Positions 11,001 to 23,051 of a DNA stretch of 64,000 nucleotides are shown here, piece after piece (the stretch's first letter is position 1; each line of letters opens with the position of its first letter). The stretch is from the NCBI GenBank assembly GCA_015680685.1, contig MNCI01014538.1, positions 484,286 to 548,285 of the forward strand, written 5' to 3'. The position numbers were made by a program, and so were the translations under genes. Origin of the DNA: Gnetum montanum (taxonomy: Eukaryota > Streptophyta > Gnetopsida > Gnetales > Gnetaceae). The notes below the pieces were generated by a model. That model had not been told where the DNA came from. It saw only the letters and a program-made list of their open reading frames with translations, and ran no database searches.

Positions 11001-11876
11001 TGATGAGTGGCAAGGTACCCTTATGTCTAACCATATGAATCATAAGAATTCACGCATGATTTAGTGGAATTCCGTAGACCTTAAGTTCTGAAGTACACTA
11101 GTTCCAAGACATGAAATCTAATTGTGACAACTGTTGTCTTCTCAACTATACTTGTGAAGCTTAATTATATGCTTAAGTATAATTGAGGCACATGATTTTT
11201 ATTATTTTATATTTTATTTATCTATGATTAATAACATGTTGAAAATTGATTTATGAACCACTTTAATTAATTCAATTGTTGATCAATAACTAACTATCCT
11301 AACATAAGTATCTGATCCCACTTTCTATGCACATCCTGAACACATATAACGCTATTGGGTTACCAAATGTTAAGCATTGCTAGGATTACCAAGAGTCATA
11401 TGCATGCTTGAAGTAGTTATGCTTATGTGCTTATTTAACTTCTATTTAATCCAACTAGCTTACCTAACTTGATTACTTGGAAGCATTAAAAGAAATTTCA
11501 TAAAATATTAAATGCATGAATAAAATATTTAAGCTAGACAAGGTGCTGTAAGGTTTGATCATAAAGCTCATCTTTATTTCTGCACACATTTCCTTGCTTA
11601 GGTACAATAGTGCTCGAATAAAGATCTGTACACTCAATGACTCCTACTATGGGAACTTTAGAAAATATTCTAACTCTAAAGAAAAGAAACTGCAAGAGCT
11701 TTGTTATACTACAACAAAAATTGTGTATGGAAACCATGTGCCCAAGTGCTATATTTATAGGCTGGCACATACCCCATGATATCAGATATCCAACATTACA
11801 TCTTAGGGCCTGATATTTGATACTTGACATTGTAGCTCTGAGCGCACTACAAAATATGATTCATCATACCCCCACA
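11001..11876 (-). mobile_element. Element A 3' LTR
   Basis: 876 bp from TGATGAGTGG to GATTCATCA, closely similar along its whole length to 26552-27417. The TATA box in minus sense (CTATAAATATAG) is near 11750, with GATATC-type repeats beyond it. The minus-strand purine tract TGTGGGGGTA adjoins at 11877-11886. Confidence 0.9.
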
Positions 11877-14224
11877 ACTGAACAAAAACTCATCCTTAAG
11901 TGACAAGAGGAGGAACAAGTTCTTTACAAAATATTGGTAAGGTATGGGATTATTGACTGACATGGAACTAACTAAGATGAAATAGATAGAATTTAAGTGT
12001 GCAAGTGTACAGATTTACATTTTTTTTACAAAATTGGATGTTTATGACAATAGAATTGGACACCTTGGACAAAACCGACATCCAACTCCTTTAGCAGTTG
12101 AAGAGTAAGGTAGAAAATTTAATGATCATGAAGGGTCCTCATTGCATGGTGTTGCCACCTCTTCGTTGGTGAAGATAGTCTAGCTTCTAGTCCACTCTTC
12201 CCATTGTAATCACAAAAAAAATTGCAGATTAGTGTATAATGTGTGACATATAGCTTTTAAGTACCTTGTCTTGTTAGTGGTTACACTTAGCTAGGTTGTG
12301 ATTATGATGGATTTATTCCTTTGATAGTGTTAGCAGGAAGACTAAAAAATAGGATGAAATGAATAAGTGGTTTATTATTAAATTTTCAAAATTCCAAACA
12401 TGATTAAATTCTTGAAGAGGGTTGAAGAATTCACAACAATAAAAAGAGGATTTCACTAAAAACTTTTGTGAAGATGCACACAATTGGATGTCATTGATGG
12501 GGCATGCAAAAGGGTTTGATTATGAGAATGTTGAAGGATAAATGACTTAACTAACCCAACCTAAAGGTGTGCAAGTGGATCCTTCTCAAAGCAAGCACAT
12601 GCCCTTTATTATTCTTGCATAACTTCAAACTAAGGAGTCTATGGACCCCATGGATGATTAATGGTTACAAAAGTTAAGTACAAAAACCCAGAAGAAACTA
12701 CTTAAGAATTTTGACACATCAAACCAAGACATCAAAAAAGAACATGAAATTGGTAGTGACATAAGACATGGAAAGCATAAATGGATGAGCGAGTGTGTTG
12801 AATGAAGTTCCTAATTAAGGTCACATAAAGTCCCTTATGAATTTTGTGGTTAAATGAATTGATTAAATTCATCGTTAGTCTAGACCAAAACCAACCACGT
12901 TTAGTGACTTTGTATTGCTACTCTAAGTCCCCTAGGACACAAGAGTGCTCCCACAGAAGAACCATTATTTCTTATTGAAGAGGAAAAGAATGTAGGAAGT
13001 GAGGAAGGGCCTTAGTTAAAGGGCATCTTTAGGAATGGGTAACATGTCTACCTAGTTCCATAATCAGTTCTTGTAGCTCATTTATTTTGTCTAAGGGATG
13101 TGCTTTGAATTCCCATCATTTTGTTGTTGTTTTTTTTTTTTTGAAATGGAACCCAAACCATACAAAGACTTATTTAACTTCTTGTTATTGGCCGGCATGG
13201 AATGGTAAAAAATCCGTGAAAACACACATGCACCCAAGTAAGTAGAAAAGCACAAACAGTACTGAGTCCCATCGAAGTCACACCCTATCAAACCTTTGAA
13301 TCCTTTCCAAATCCAAAAACTACCAAAGTCACAAGTGTGTTAAAGTTTTATTAATGAAAAAGAGACCTCACATTTATAGAACAAGAAAAACCATAGAGTT
13401 TTTGAATGGGTAGATGTCGTGGACTCATTTCTTGTTTTATGAAAAAGAAACCATGTCAGTTATCCATAATAAAATTCAAAGCTAGAGTCTAGACACCAAC
13501 AATCAAATGACCAGATAGCACATGCCCACATTAATCAAACCACACTGTGCCCAGTTCAAAATAAGACATGTTATTATTAAAAGATAATAAGAAAATCACA
13601 TTCAAATAAAGGAAAATATACAAGAAAGTGTAAAATATTTAAGAAAAAATAAAACGTACTAACAATGTTGTAAAACAAAAATTTTGAAAAAAATCAATAA
13701 TGTAAAAATAGAAAGGTATAAGATAAAGAATGTATAAGAAAAAATGTTGAAGAAATAACAAGGTGTAAAAAAAAGATGTAAAAGCAAGGAGCCACTTATA
13801 TAATTAGCATGGATGGCCATCTCTCCCCATGACCAAGTTTAAAGGAGGAGATCCAAAAATTTAAGTGTGGTTGTCCATATGATGAGGCACTTTTTGCACT
13901 AGCTTGCTTAGGCTCGTGGAAAGGTTTAACTTGTTGTATGTTGACCAGCTACTTCTTGTCTAGGCTCTCAAGTTTGTAGATCATCATGACCTCAGAAGGA
14001 AAAGTTTTGTAAATGATATAATGTCCTTCCCACAATGTTTGGAACTTAGTTAATTGAGGTACCTGTGTGGGGTTCTAGTAGAGGGCCTTATCTCTTGGTT
14101 GAAATTTGACTTTCCTAATTCTAAGGTCATGGTGCTTTTTGTTGAATGCCTTGTGCAACTCGTTAGATGATAGGGCCACCAATTGATTTTTTTCTAGCAA
14201 GTTGAGATTCATTACTCTTTCTTT
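11877..14224 (-). other. 3' untranslated region of element A
   Basis: There is no gene in this 2.3-kb stretch. It holds the 3' purine tract, non-coding sequence homologous to the 3' regions of B and E, an A/T-rich tract with TGTAAAA-type repeats (about 13560-13795), and an internal copy of the purine tract at 13821-13834. Beyond 13835 it runs into the 3' end of the integrase frame. Confidence 0.6.
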
Positions 14225-15050
14225 TTATGTAATACTTAAGTTAAGATCAAGGTCATAGGCTGTTGAAAGTGTACAGAGCTCAAATTGACTAAGAAGTGTT
14301 GGTAATTTTTCATACACCAGCTCATAGGGAGAATAACCTATAGGAAGTTTCCATGTTGAGCAGTAGGCCCATAGGGCATTATTGAGTTTTGTGCTCCAGT
14401 CCCTCCTGTATTTGCTAAAAGTTCTCGTTAGAAGCTTTGTATTTTTCCTATTTGTAACCTTAGCTTGACCATTGGCCATGAGGTTTTAGGGTGTTATTTT
14501 ATGTCCAACCCCCACGTGTTGCATAAGCTTTTGAAAGGTAGTGCCTATAAACTTGATTTCATTGTCAAAAATTAATGCACATGGCATACCAAACCTATTT
14601 ACAACATTCTATTGTACAAATTGAGTAGTAGTAGAAGATGTAGAGTCAGTAACGACTACTGCTTCTACCCATTTCCTATAATAGTTAATAGAAACTATGA
14701 TGTATGCCTTTTCATTTGACATAGGTATGATGGCATCCATGAAATCAATGCCCTAGATTTTAAAGGGTTCTAGTGGTTGGATTCATTGTTGAAGTCCTTC
14801 CATTTAAGCAGTCATTCAACCATCTCATTGGCAGCATTCACAAGAGTGGACAAATTAGTGAACATCCCTGAAAATTGTTGGCCAATAGTACCTTGCCATT
14901 AGGATTTTAATGGCCATGCATCTCCTAGCATAATGGCCCCCACAAGGACTCGTATGTGAATCCTAGAGAACATGCAATTGATCAGTATCAAGGATACACC
15001 AACAAACTAGGCCATCAACACACACCTTGTAGAGGTGTCCATTGATCTTC
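14225..15050 (-). pseudogene. Element A integrase (decayed)
   Basis: The integrase would insert the element's cDNA into the genome. Reading the minus strand from about 15050, an N-terminal zinc-binding region (H/C spacing, C-x2-C end) is followed by a core with GIDFMDAI and, after a gap, DNEIKF, matching the first two acidic catalytic positions of retroviral-type integrases. The C-terminal end (14479-14225) reads WSTKLNNALWAY and GYSPYELVY, typical of plant gypsy integrases of the Athila/Tat group. Several stops break it. Confidence 0.8.
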
Positions 15051-15177
15051 ATGAAGCATTTTAGCTAGTGAAAAAATTATTGTTTCTTCTAGTAGTCCAA
15101 CCCTTGTGGCATCTCCTAGGTGAGAATATAGGTTAGAATACCATCATACCATTTAGGCTCAGTGGGTAATTATTTAG

Positions 15178-15600
15178 TTATGCCCTGAAAAAGAAGATTT
15201 CATCAAGAAATGGATCAAATAATGGGCTTTCCTCCTCTTTGTTGTTCCATTGTAACCGAGACAAGTGATCAACAACCACATTCTCAGTTTCTTTTTGATC
15301 TATCATCATAAGATCGAGTTCTTGTAAGATCACTAGCCATTGTATGACATAAGGGTTTACTATTGGCTTATTCATGAGGAAGCAGATAATTTTGTGGTCT
15401 ATGTACACAAACACTTTGTATCCAAGCACATAATGCCTAAACTTCTCTAGAGCAAAAACCTCTACCATCAATTCTTTTTCTATGGTGATGTAGTTCAGTT
15501 TTGCACTCACAATGCTTTAGCTTGCATAGTGGATGTAATATGGACATTTCTTGTTTTCTAACTATGTAAGAACCACTCCCAAGGCATAATTAGATGCATC
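15178..15600 (-). pseudogene. Element A RNase H domain (decayed)
   Basis: The minus frame at 15510-15178 reads LEKFRHYVLGYKVFVYIDHK and later VVDHLSRLQ. These are the typical end of the gypsy RNase H domain and the linker to integrase. RNase H removes the RNA strand during reverse transcription. The upstream half (to about 15600) is interrupted by stops. Confidence 0.82.
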
Positions 15601-16330
15601 TGTCATAACATAAAATGATTTGGACTAGTTAGGTTCCTGTAGAATTGGAGTTTCTACAAGTTTCTTCTTTAGTTGTTGGAATGCTTTTTCACATTCCTTA
15701 GTCCAAACAAATGGAGGATCTTTCTTTGTTAGCTCAACCAACGGTTTTATGATCTTAGAGAAATTATATATGAATTTTCTGTAGTAGCCAGTGTGTCCAA
15801 GGAATGACTGAACATCTTTGATGGTTTCTGGTTGGCAAGTAATTTCTTGGATGATCCTTATTTTTTCAGGGTCAACCTCAATTCCTACTTGTGAGATTTA
15901 GTACCCTAATACAATGCCTTCTTAGACCATGAGATGAATCTTTTACCAATTGAGCTCTAAGTTTGTTTTCACACATCTTTTTAGTACTTACTCAAGGCAA
16001 TCCAAGGCTTACTCAAATGTATCTTCATAGATGGAGAAGTCATCCATGAAGACTTCTAGGTACCAATTTGCTGCTTAAAAATGCTTAAGGCCAAGCGTTG
16101 GAATGTAGTAGGTGCATTGCACAAATCAAAAGGCATCTTACGGTATGCAAAGGTCCCCTAGGGACTTGTGAATGTTTTTTTTGGACTTGTGGTATCATCA
16201 TTTTCATATTTAGAGAGTTGGTAATGAACTTGCTCTAGTTCATCTATGCTTATGACATATGCGCATGTCAGGCTCTCAGTAGGGTCCATGCAAAGTGTGT
16301 TGTTTTTAGAATCAACATTCAACCACTAGG
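15601..16330 (-). pseudogene. Element A reverse transcriptase (decayed)
   Basis: The minus strand shows RKMPF-LCNAP near 16155-16120, the substrate-binding region, and FMDDFSIY near 16050-16025, so both catalytic aspartates of the YxDD-type motif are still encoded. A GH...FLG-type thumb region follows. Stops and frame breaks make it inactive. It is the only polymerase among the related elements A, B, E and F. Confidence 0.83.
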
Positions 16331-16399
16331 TGGCCTCTTGTTTTGTGGCTACTACGTATAGACACCTTTGAATATTTACTTTAGGTGCACATTGCCTGC

Positions 16400-16927
16400 A
16401 TGCAAGAATGGATGCTTGTTTCATGGACCAGAGTTTTTGCATGCAGCTACACCCTGTATCATTGTACGTAATGCATAGAACTCACCTCTTCTCGATCTTA
16501 TTGAATGCATTTTCCTTAGATATTTTTAAGGAAAGATCTTTGATGCCCATTCTTGCATCAACGATGCTTAGCAATGCCCTTCCCATAATGATTGCAAAGT
16601 CCTCTTTATAGTTCTCAACCTTGATTACTAGGAAATCAGTAGGGTAAGATCACCGACAGATACTGGTCATAATGTCTTCCACCATTCCCAATGGAACAAT
16701 AATGGACTGGTCTGCTAATTCCAATAAGATATTCCTCTTCTTGAGGGGTGGCAGGTTCTAGGCAATACATATCTCATGAAAAATCAAATTTACACTAAAA
16801 CTTAAATCAAGAAGAGATTTACATTGTTAATTCCCAACAATTTGCAAATAAATAAGAGGACTCCTAGGATCAACTAATTTTCTAGTAAGGTTCCCAAAAT
16901 GAATCTAATCAAATATGGCATGAGGAA
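16400..16927 (-). pseudogene. Element A protease, C-terminal part (cut by element B)
   Basis: A retropepsin-like frame on the minus strand with the flap/active-site region SLLDLSFSVNLI (about 16820-16785); the catalytic DSG/DTG triad is changed to DLS. Element B is inserted just upstream of this, and the N-terminal part of the domain continues at 23856 and above. The frame is continuous across the insertion once B and one copy of the target duplication are ignored. Confidence 0.78.
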
Positions 16928-17717
16928 TGATGGGACGCGATATCGCGTCGTCCCCTGCGATATCATGTATGCGATATCGCAGCCTGTCGCCAATTCTATA
17001 AATAAGAGGCAGCCTTCCCTTGTTTTCCCATCTAGATCTAGATCCTTAGCCAGACTCTAGCAGTTTTAGCATTCCAGAGTTAGAATAATTTCCATGTGTC
17101 AACAATAGGAGTCTCAAAGTGAACGGATCTTTATTTGAGCAATTTTGTACATGAGCACATAATTGTGTACGACAATAAAGATGAAATTTCTGATAAACCT
17201 TGCAACATATGGACTTATGTAAATAGGACTTTAATTATTGTTAAATATTTAAATGCTTTCTTAAGGACTTAATCTCTCTAAATCCTTAACTCTCCTAGCT
17301 AAGTGCATTCAGTACGACTACTTTGAGCACATGCACTATGCTTGGTAACCTAGTAATGAATAGCGTTTGGTAATCCCAGTAGTGTTGCACTAGTTTAGGG
17401 TGTGAATGGCAAGTGGGAATGAATACTGATGGTAGGACAATTAAAGCTTAGTTAGTGAAAGTTAGTTACTTAGTCTCTTCACCCTTTCCCCTCTTAGCAT
17501 AGGTGATAAAAAGATAAAATACATAAAAATCATGTACCTCAAGTTCACTTAACCATACAACCATGAAAAATAGAAGTGAGCTTGGGAAGACAATGATTGA
17601 TTAACCTTAAGTGTTCCATAAGGTGCATAAGCACTTAGTCCTTGTAGTTCGACCAGATCACGTGTGAAAACGCTCATATTTGTATGGTTGAGTGTAGGGG
17701 TACCTCACCACTCATCA
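16928..17717 (+). mobile_element. Element B 5' LTR
   Basis: 790 bp, TGATGGGA to CACTCATCA. The U3 has GATATC-type palindromes (about 16935-16985), and a TATA box (TATAAATA) lies near 16997. It is highly similar to 23068-23855 and to the solo LTR at 1132-1925. Confidence 0.92.
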
Positions 17718-17718
17718 T

Positions 17719-17736
17719 AGGCATCGTTGTCGAGGA
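17719..17736 (+). promoter_or_regulatory. Element B primer-binding site (tRNA-Asp type)
   Basis: An 18-nt stretch one base after the 5' LTR, matching the complement of the tRNA-Asp 3' end except for a few transitions. The better preserved copy in E (47877-47894) identifies the tRNA. Confidence 0.75.
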
Positions 17737-17864
17737 CTTAGTTGTTTGTGGGCTAAGTAGAACATAGGAAATCATCCACATCGTTGGGAAGCCTAAATGA
17801 ACCCTTAGGATTGATCAAGAAAGAAAATAAAACAATGGTAATTAGCACACCGAGTAAGACAACA

Positions 17865-19700
17865 ATGTCTTCTTCTTCTTCTCACAAAAGCACTTCACTA
17901 CCTAGGGATCACACAAGAGATAGTCGACGGCACAACATATGTAACCCAAATCCACCAGTCCCTCAATAGTTCTGATTAGTGTATACTCATCCTAATGAGT
18001 ATATACTCAACTTTACTTTTATCCTTCATCAAGATGAGCAACTGTGTTGGAGAGACTTGGAGGATAACATAGTGTTGCCCCTAGACCGAGTAGTCCCCAA
18101 CATGCTCCTTCATGCTCTCTTATGAATAGGCATGTTACAATTATATGTGGAGGACGTTGCGTGTGACTATGACACAAGGGAGTACCTTCCCACAGAAGCG
18201 CAACATCAAAGGGACTTGTGGCAGGAGAGCTACCATACATCATTGAAGGGTAAAGGACCCCATAATGTCCCGCACGTTCTAAGTGAAATTGGAGATGGTG
18301 AACTAGTTATAATAGGTTCTCCATCAAATGATGTTCCCCCTCCTAACAATGGTGAGGAGGTGGGATATCAGAACCTACACTCCACAATTCATAACCCTGG
18401 TTTTGATCCCCATCAACACCAAGTGTTTAATGAGGGAACACAAACATATGACAAGGGTGGACAGTCTGATCGTCATCACGATTGGGGCCATAACCACCGA
18501 AGAGAAGGTAAGAAACATCGTCATGACGATGGTTCCCCTTCTTCTTCACCTTCATCACCTCATTCACCCTCTTCTTCCACATCTAGATGTAGTCACAAAG
18601 AACCCAACCATGAGGATAAGGGTAAGCATAGTGAGAAACCTCGACGAGAGAGTTGAGAGCAAGGACAAGGGCATTCAAGAGAATCAAGGCATGGTAGAAG
18701 GAAAAGTAGGGAACTGCATAGGCATCACAGACACCATGAAAGAAATGACAACGAAGAACCCCTACTAGCAACTTGAAGTATGTTAGATATTAAAGAGGCC
18801 ATTAGAATACCCACAAGGCACCAAAAAGATAGCCAGATCAAGAGACTAGACATTAATAATATCTCACGATTTGAGGGGGGATACAACGCTAATCCGCAGA
18901 ACAACTTACAGGAATTTCATGATGCATGTGCCTTGCAGAACATTGAAAATGAGTGGACAAAGTTAAAGTTGTTCCCAAGAACACTCATAAAGGAAGCAGA
19001 AAGCTGGTACCGGTTCTTAGAATCGGAATCTATTAGATGGTGGAGTATGATGCTATAACTTTTTAACGATAAGTATCAAATGTACTCCAGAGTGTCCAAC
19101 TTGCGAAAATAGATCCAAGGATGGAAGCAGGGTAATCATGAACCCTTGGATGCTACTATGGGCTGATATTATGCACTGCTACATCATTTCTTGGGATGGT
19201 TACGCACAACGAGATCAACTTCGCCACCTCATAGATGGGCTAAGACATGAAACCAGGAGAACCCTTGGAACATATGCCAAAGGGAGACTATCTGAGCTTA
19301 GGTCCCATGAAGTTCACAGATTTTTGGAGTAAGTAGCTAAGGAAGAAGGAGAGCTACATAAGAGAGAAAGCATGGAAGAGTATAACCGTGATCCTTCCCT
19401 TCGAAAGAGGGGAGTGAGATTCTGTGAGGAGAAGGATGAGTCACCACTTGAAGAGTTGGTGAATAGAAAGACCTTGNNNNNNNNNNNNNNNNNNNNNNNN
19501 NNNNNNNNNNNNNNNNNNNNNNNNNNNNNNNNNNNNNNNNNNNNNNNNNNNNNNNNNNNNNNNNNNGTGATAGTCATTTTTCCCTTACCTTTGTTACGTG
19601 CATGGTCTAAGNTGTGGATTCCAATACAGATGATGATGGTGGATGTGAGATATGTCAATATGACCATCCTAAGGGATGTTGTCTAATAATCTCACATCTG
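17865..19700 (+). pseudogene. Element B gag (decayed)
   Basis: Gag forms the virus-like particle. The start ATG at 17865 (MSSSSSHKS) matches the gag start of E (MSSSLNKS). Next comes a conserved N-terminal block near 17990 (FTFILHQDE), then a long linker (18132-18656) extremely rich in His, Ser, Arg and Lys. The capsid-like retrotransposon-gag domain spans about 18780-19330 (IENEWTKLKLFPRTL, ESWYRFL), and a CCHC-like knuckle (CEICQYDHPKGCC) lies at about 19645-19685. Stops occur at several places. The N run at 19477-19566 and a mis-oriented 45-bp piece (19567-19611) interrupt it. Confidence 0.83.
19477..19566. other. Assembly gap (90 N) followed by an inverted 45-bp piece
   Basis: After the gap, 19567-19611 is the reverse complement of what gag of element B should show (it matches the plus strand of E near 45957), and a single N follows at 19612. 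Confidence 0.9.
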
Positions 19701-19937
19701 AAAGAGTCCAGGGTGTATGCACTCAACCCAATACTTAACAAACGGCAAGCACCCCGAAGGTTACCTCATCCCCAAGGTAACCCAAGGTAGTTCCACAAAC
19801 CCTTAATGTATTATCCAAGTGGAACTTTGCCACAACCTATTGAGCAACACCAGTAGTGGCAATACCTATAGTCATGGGAGATGCCACTGCCTAGGCAACG
19901 ATACCCTTACTGACAACCGAACCCATATGGCTATTAC

Positions 19938-20990
19938 GTGCAACAACCGGTTTCTCCAAGTGACTCTGTCAGTCACGTAACCCCACAACGTCACTACCAA
20001 GCTCAAGATTATTATAGGACTCCTTCTCCTAGGGGAGACACACCATATGCATACCATCCTCTAAATCCATCCGTAACTCTTACGTCGATAGCTCTACTAC
20101 CACCCGCTCCAATGATGCAAGGGAAACTCCCCACTCAACCGCAACAACGTAATGCTATGAGAGCTATGAACCTTCAACTCACTGCTGGTTCTTACAACTG
20201 TACAAAGAGAAGACCTTTCTTCAGAACCAACAGTATAAACAAGCTCTCACAACCACAAGAGGTTGAGCCTCAAAACGTATCTCTACCAGATAAGGCTTCG
20301 AAGCTCCCTTCAAACCAAAAACAAAGCTCAACGCACACAGTTATGTTAACACATACCGTCACTGACTGGATAAAGGTGGGCCACCTTCCTAGGAAATTAT
20401 CTGACCCCGGAAGTCCTTTAATCTACCTCCAAGTCATTGGAAATCAACCACATAAGGCTCTTCTTGACTTAGGTTCCAAAGTTAACTTAATATCCCAAGA
20501 AATGTATAAAGCCTAGAACCTACCCCCACTAAAGAAGAGCAATATTTGTTTAGAGCTAGCTAACTAGTCCATCACCATTCATTTGGGATTTTTGGAGGAC
20601 GTAGTTACCATTGTGTGTGGTTGGTCATACCCAACTGATTTCCTAGTGATCCAAGTAAACAATGATAAAGGGGACTTCCCAATTATAATGGGAAGGGCAT
20701 GGCTCAGTACCATAAACGCATGCCTACGAATCTGCAATCTTTCCTTGGAAATATCTAAGGAAAATACTTATGGAAAGATCAAGAAGAAGAAAGTTCCATG
20801 CATCACATACAGTGATACAGAGGGTGATGACATACATGAATGTTCCACATTGCCTGCATGCAACCGGTGTGCCTAAGAAACTAAGATACAAAAGTGCCTG
20901 TATGTAGCAACTAAACAACAAGAAAACACCTAGTGGTTAATAGTTAGTAAGGAGAGCAACTCACCAACATGCATGGAAATAACTGGAGGA
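19938..20990 (+). pseudogene. Element B Pro/Gln-rich linker and retropepsin (decayed)
   Basis: A Gln/Pro/Tyr-rich linker runs to about 20320. The aspartic protease domain follows: VTDWIKVGHLP, then LLDLGSKVNLIS around 20459-20495 (the catalytic D-S/T-G reads D-L-G), then FPIIMGRAWLSTI near 20675-20720, the second conserved block. A stop at 20514-20516 (Trp to stop by a G-to-A change) breaks it, and the frame resumes at 20583. The frame ends near 20990 in sequence equivalent to the stop of E. No polymerase frame follows. Confidence 0.85.
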
Positions 20991-21140
20991 ACAACTTGCG
21001 CTCACAACGAAAGCATAGATACACTGGAGCATGAGTGTCACCAACGTCCAATCCTTAACTTGAAAGCATCAATTGAAAGAAGTTGGACACTTTTAAAAAA
21101 TTTAAACAAATGCTCATTATTTCAGATCTCTCCCTTTCAA

Positions 21141-21156
21141 TTCAGTCATGGGGGAG
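21141..21156 (+). promoter_or_regulatory. Element B internal polypurine-tract copy
   Basis: TTCAGTCATGGGGGAG lies just after the coding region. It repeats the 3' purine tract of the same element (TTTAGTCATGGGGG, 23052-23065) about 1.9 kb away. Equivalent internal copies exist in A, E and F. Confidence 0.6.
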
Positions 21157-21287
21157 ATGGCCAACTATGCTAATCAATTGAGGCCTTCAGTTCTTTTTAG
21201 GGTTTTGTTTTACACATTTTTTTTACAAATATCTTTAACTTTTTCTTGTTTTTGTTTTGCAACATCGTTGTACTTTTTCTTTTATTC

Positions 21288-21307
21288 GTGTGTGTGTGTG
21301 TGTGTGT
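21288..21307. repeat. (GT)n microsatellite
   Basis: Ten GT dinucleotides inside the 3' region of element B. A matching shorter CA/TG run is present in E near 44210-44230. Confidence 0.9.
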
Positions 21308-21764
21308 TTATCCATTGTGTTAAGTTTGTCTCCCAATAAGTGCTCTTAATGATGGTATGAACTGTATTCTCTTGGTTGTTGATGTTTGGTTTTTATCTTT
21401 AAATTATGATGTTGATACTAAGGTATGGTTCTTTTGATATAGCAGGCAATGAGTCCACATCATCCATGCATCGATAAATTTCTATGGTCTCTCTTAGCTT
21501 GGAACTATACAGTGCCTTTCTTCAAAATAATAAGAACTATCAATGAATCGGTGACTAGGCATTTCTCAAACTAAGGAAGGCCTCAAGGATTGAAAAGGGT
21601 GTGACTTCAAGGGTACTTGATGCATTTGTATTGGCCATTCTCTTGGATGCTTGGATGTTTTTTTCTTGAGTTTTCTTACTATTCTGACGTTACCTCCTTA
21701 TCGGGAAGTTGAGCAAATAAAAATAAGAATAATAAGTCTTTGCCTAGTGTGGTTCTCACGCAAA

Positions 21765-21784
21765 TATATATATATATATATATA
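21765..21784. repeat. (AT)n microsatellite
   Basis: About ten AT dinucleotides inside the 3' region of element B. Confidence 0.9.
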
Positions 21785-22839
21785 AACAGTGAGGATTCAA
21801 AGCACATCCCTTAGACGAAATAATCATTTGGGCTACAAGCATTGCTTATGGAACTAAAAACATGTTCCCTCTAACTAAGGCCCTTCTCGCTTCCTGCTTT
21901 CTCCTTTCTCATTTCGTCGGAATGGTGGTGGCTCTTTGATGAAGGCATTCTTGTTACCTAGGGTGGATGGGTTGGCCAAATGTATTAATGCGAAGTCACT
22001 GGATGTGGATTGTTTGAAGCTGGATTTGGAATGGGATCTACTAAGTAACATTAACCATGAACACACAAGGGACTATAGATCACCTTGTTCTTGAGACTCT
22101 ATTCCATTCTCTCCTTTCCATCATTCTTCCTCCATTTTTCACCTCATTATCGGTTATATCAGTAGTCTATATTTTTCTTGGCACATTGTTTTCTTTTTGG
22201 TAAACTCTTGTGGTTAGGACTTTAACTCTTGTTTCCAAATGACATTTCCAGAGCCTACGGACTCTTTGAATGTGGGAATGTCAGGGCATTAAGGGCATGA
22301 GCCTGCTTTGGGGAGGACCCACTCGCATTCCTATTTGGTGCATTAGTTAATTTCTTTCCCTTAAACATTTTCACAATCAATTTCTATTTTGTTCATTTCC
22401 ATCTTTGACATCCATTTCACCGGCATTATAGTTGTCTCTTTTTCTTCATCCTTCTTATTCCTTATCCTTTTCCATTCTCTCACTACCGGAGGTTCGCTCT
22501 CAGTCATGTCTTGGTCCAATTTTTTCGATTTTCTCCTAACCCCTACACCTTCGATAGTCACTAGTGTTATAACTCTAGAATCCGCATCAGCCATATCACA
22601 ACTTAGCCAATGGACCTACCACTGAGGCAAGGTATTAATTACATTGTGATTCATTTACCCTTGCCAATATGAGGCTGTGTTGTGTGTGAAGATGGAAATC
22701 ATACAACAACAGATTGGATATGGAGGGAACCTTTGGAATGGATCAATGTTGAAGCAGTTATGCAAGGAAGGAGATTGATGATGTGCTTACAGATGGACAA
22801 TGAAAGGTGTAACCTCAGCGTTGGCAGCAATAAACTTCT

Positions 22840-22859
22840 TTCTCTCTCTCTCTCTCTCT
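22840..22859. repeat. (TC)n microsatellite
   Basis: Ten TC dinucleotides inside the 3' region of element B, close to the end of its non-coding block. Confidence 0.9.
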
Positions 22860-23051
22860 TGGTTGCCAAATAAGGCTGGATGTCAAATGTACATAGTGTG
22901 CACTCTTGTTGTCATGAACACTAATTTTATCATGTATACATAGGCTGGAATGGATCCGTTCACATGTCATCCCATTTACCATCAGTTCCATTCAAGTCAA
23001 TAATCCCATACCTTCCCAATATTTTGTAAGGAACTCGAGGACGAGTTTTTA

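Larger units (their letters stand above)
21157..23050 (+). other. Element B 3' non-coding region
   Basis: A 1.9-kb stretch without a gene. It has a T-rich tract with TTTTACA-type repeats (about 21190-21290), three microsatellites, and blocks collinear with 42541-44400 of E in reverse orientation. Short open frames here (for example 22389-22625) are not conserved in sense with E and carry no motif. Confidence 0.65.

Noticed and set aside
16408-16611. 67-codon plus-strand open frame
   Set aside because: It is the antisense of the element A protease region; the same antisense frame occurs opposite the proteases of E (44629-45012) and F (28242-28433).
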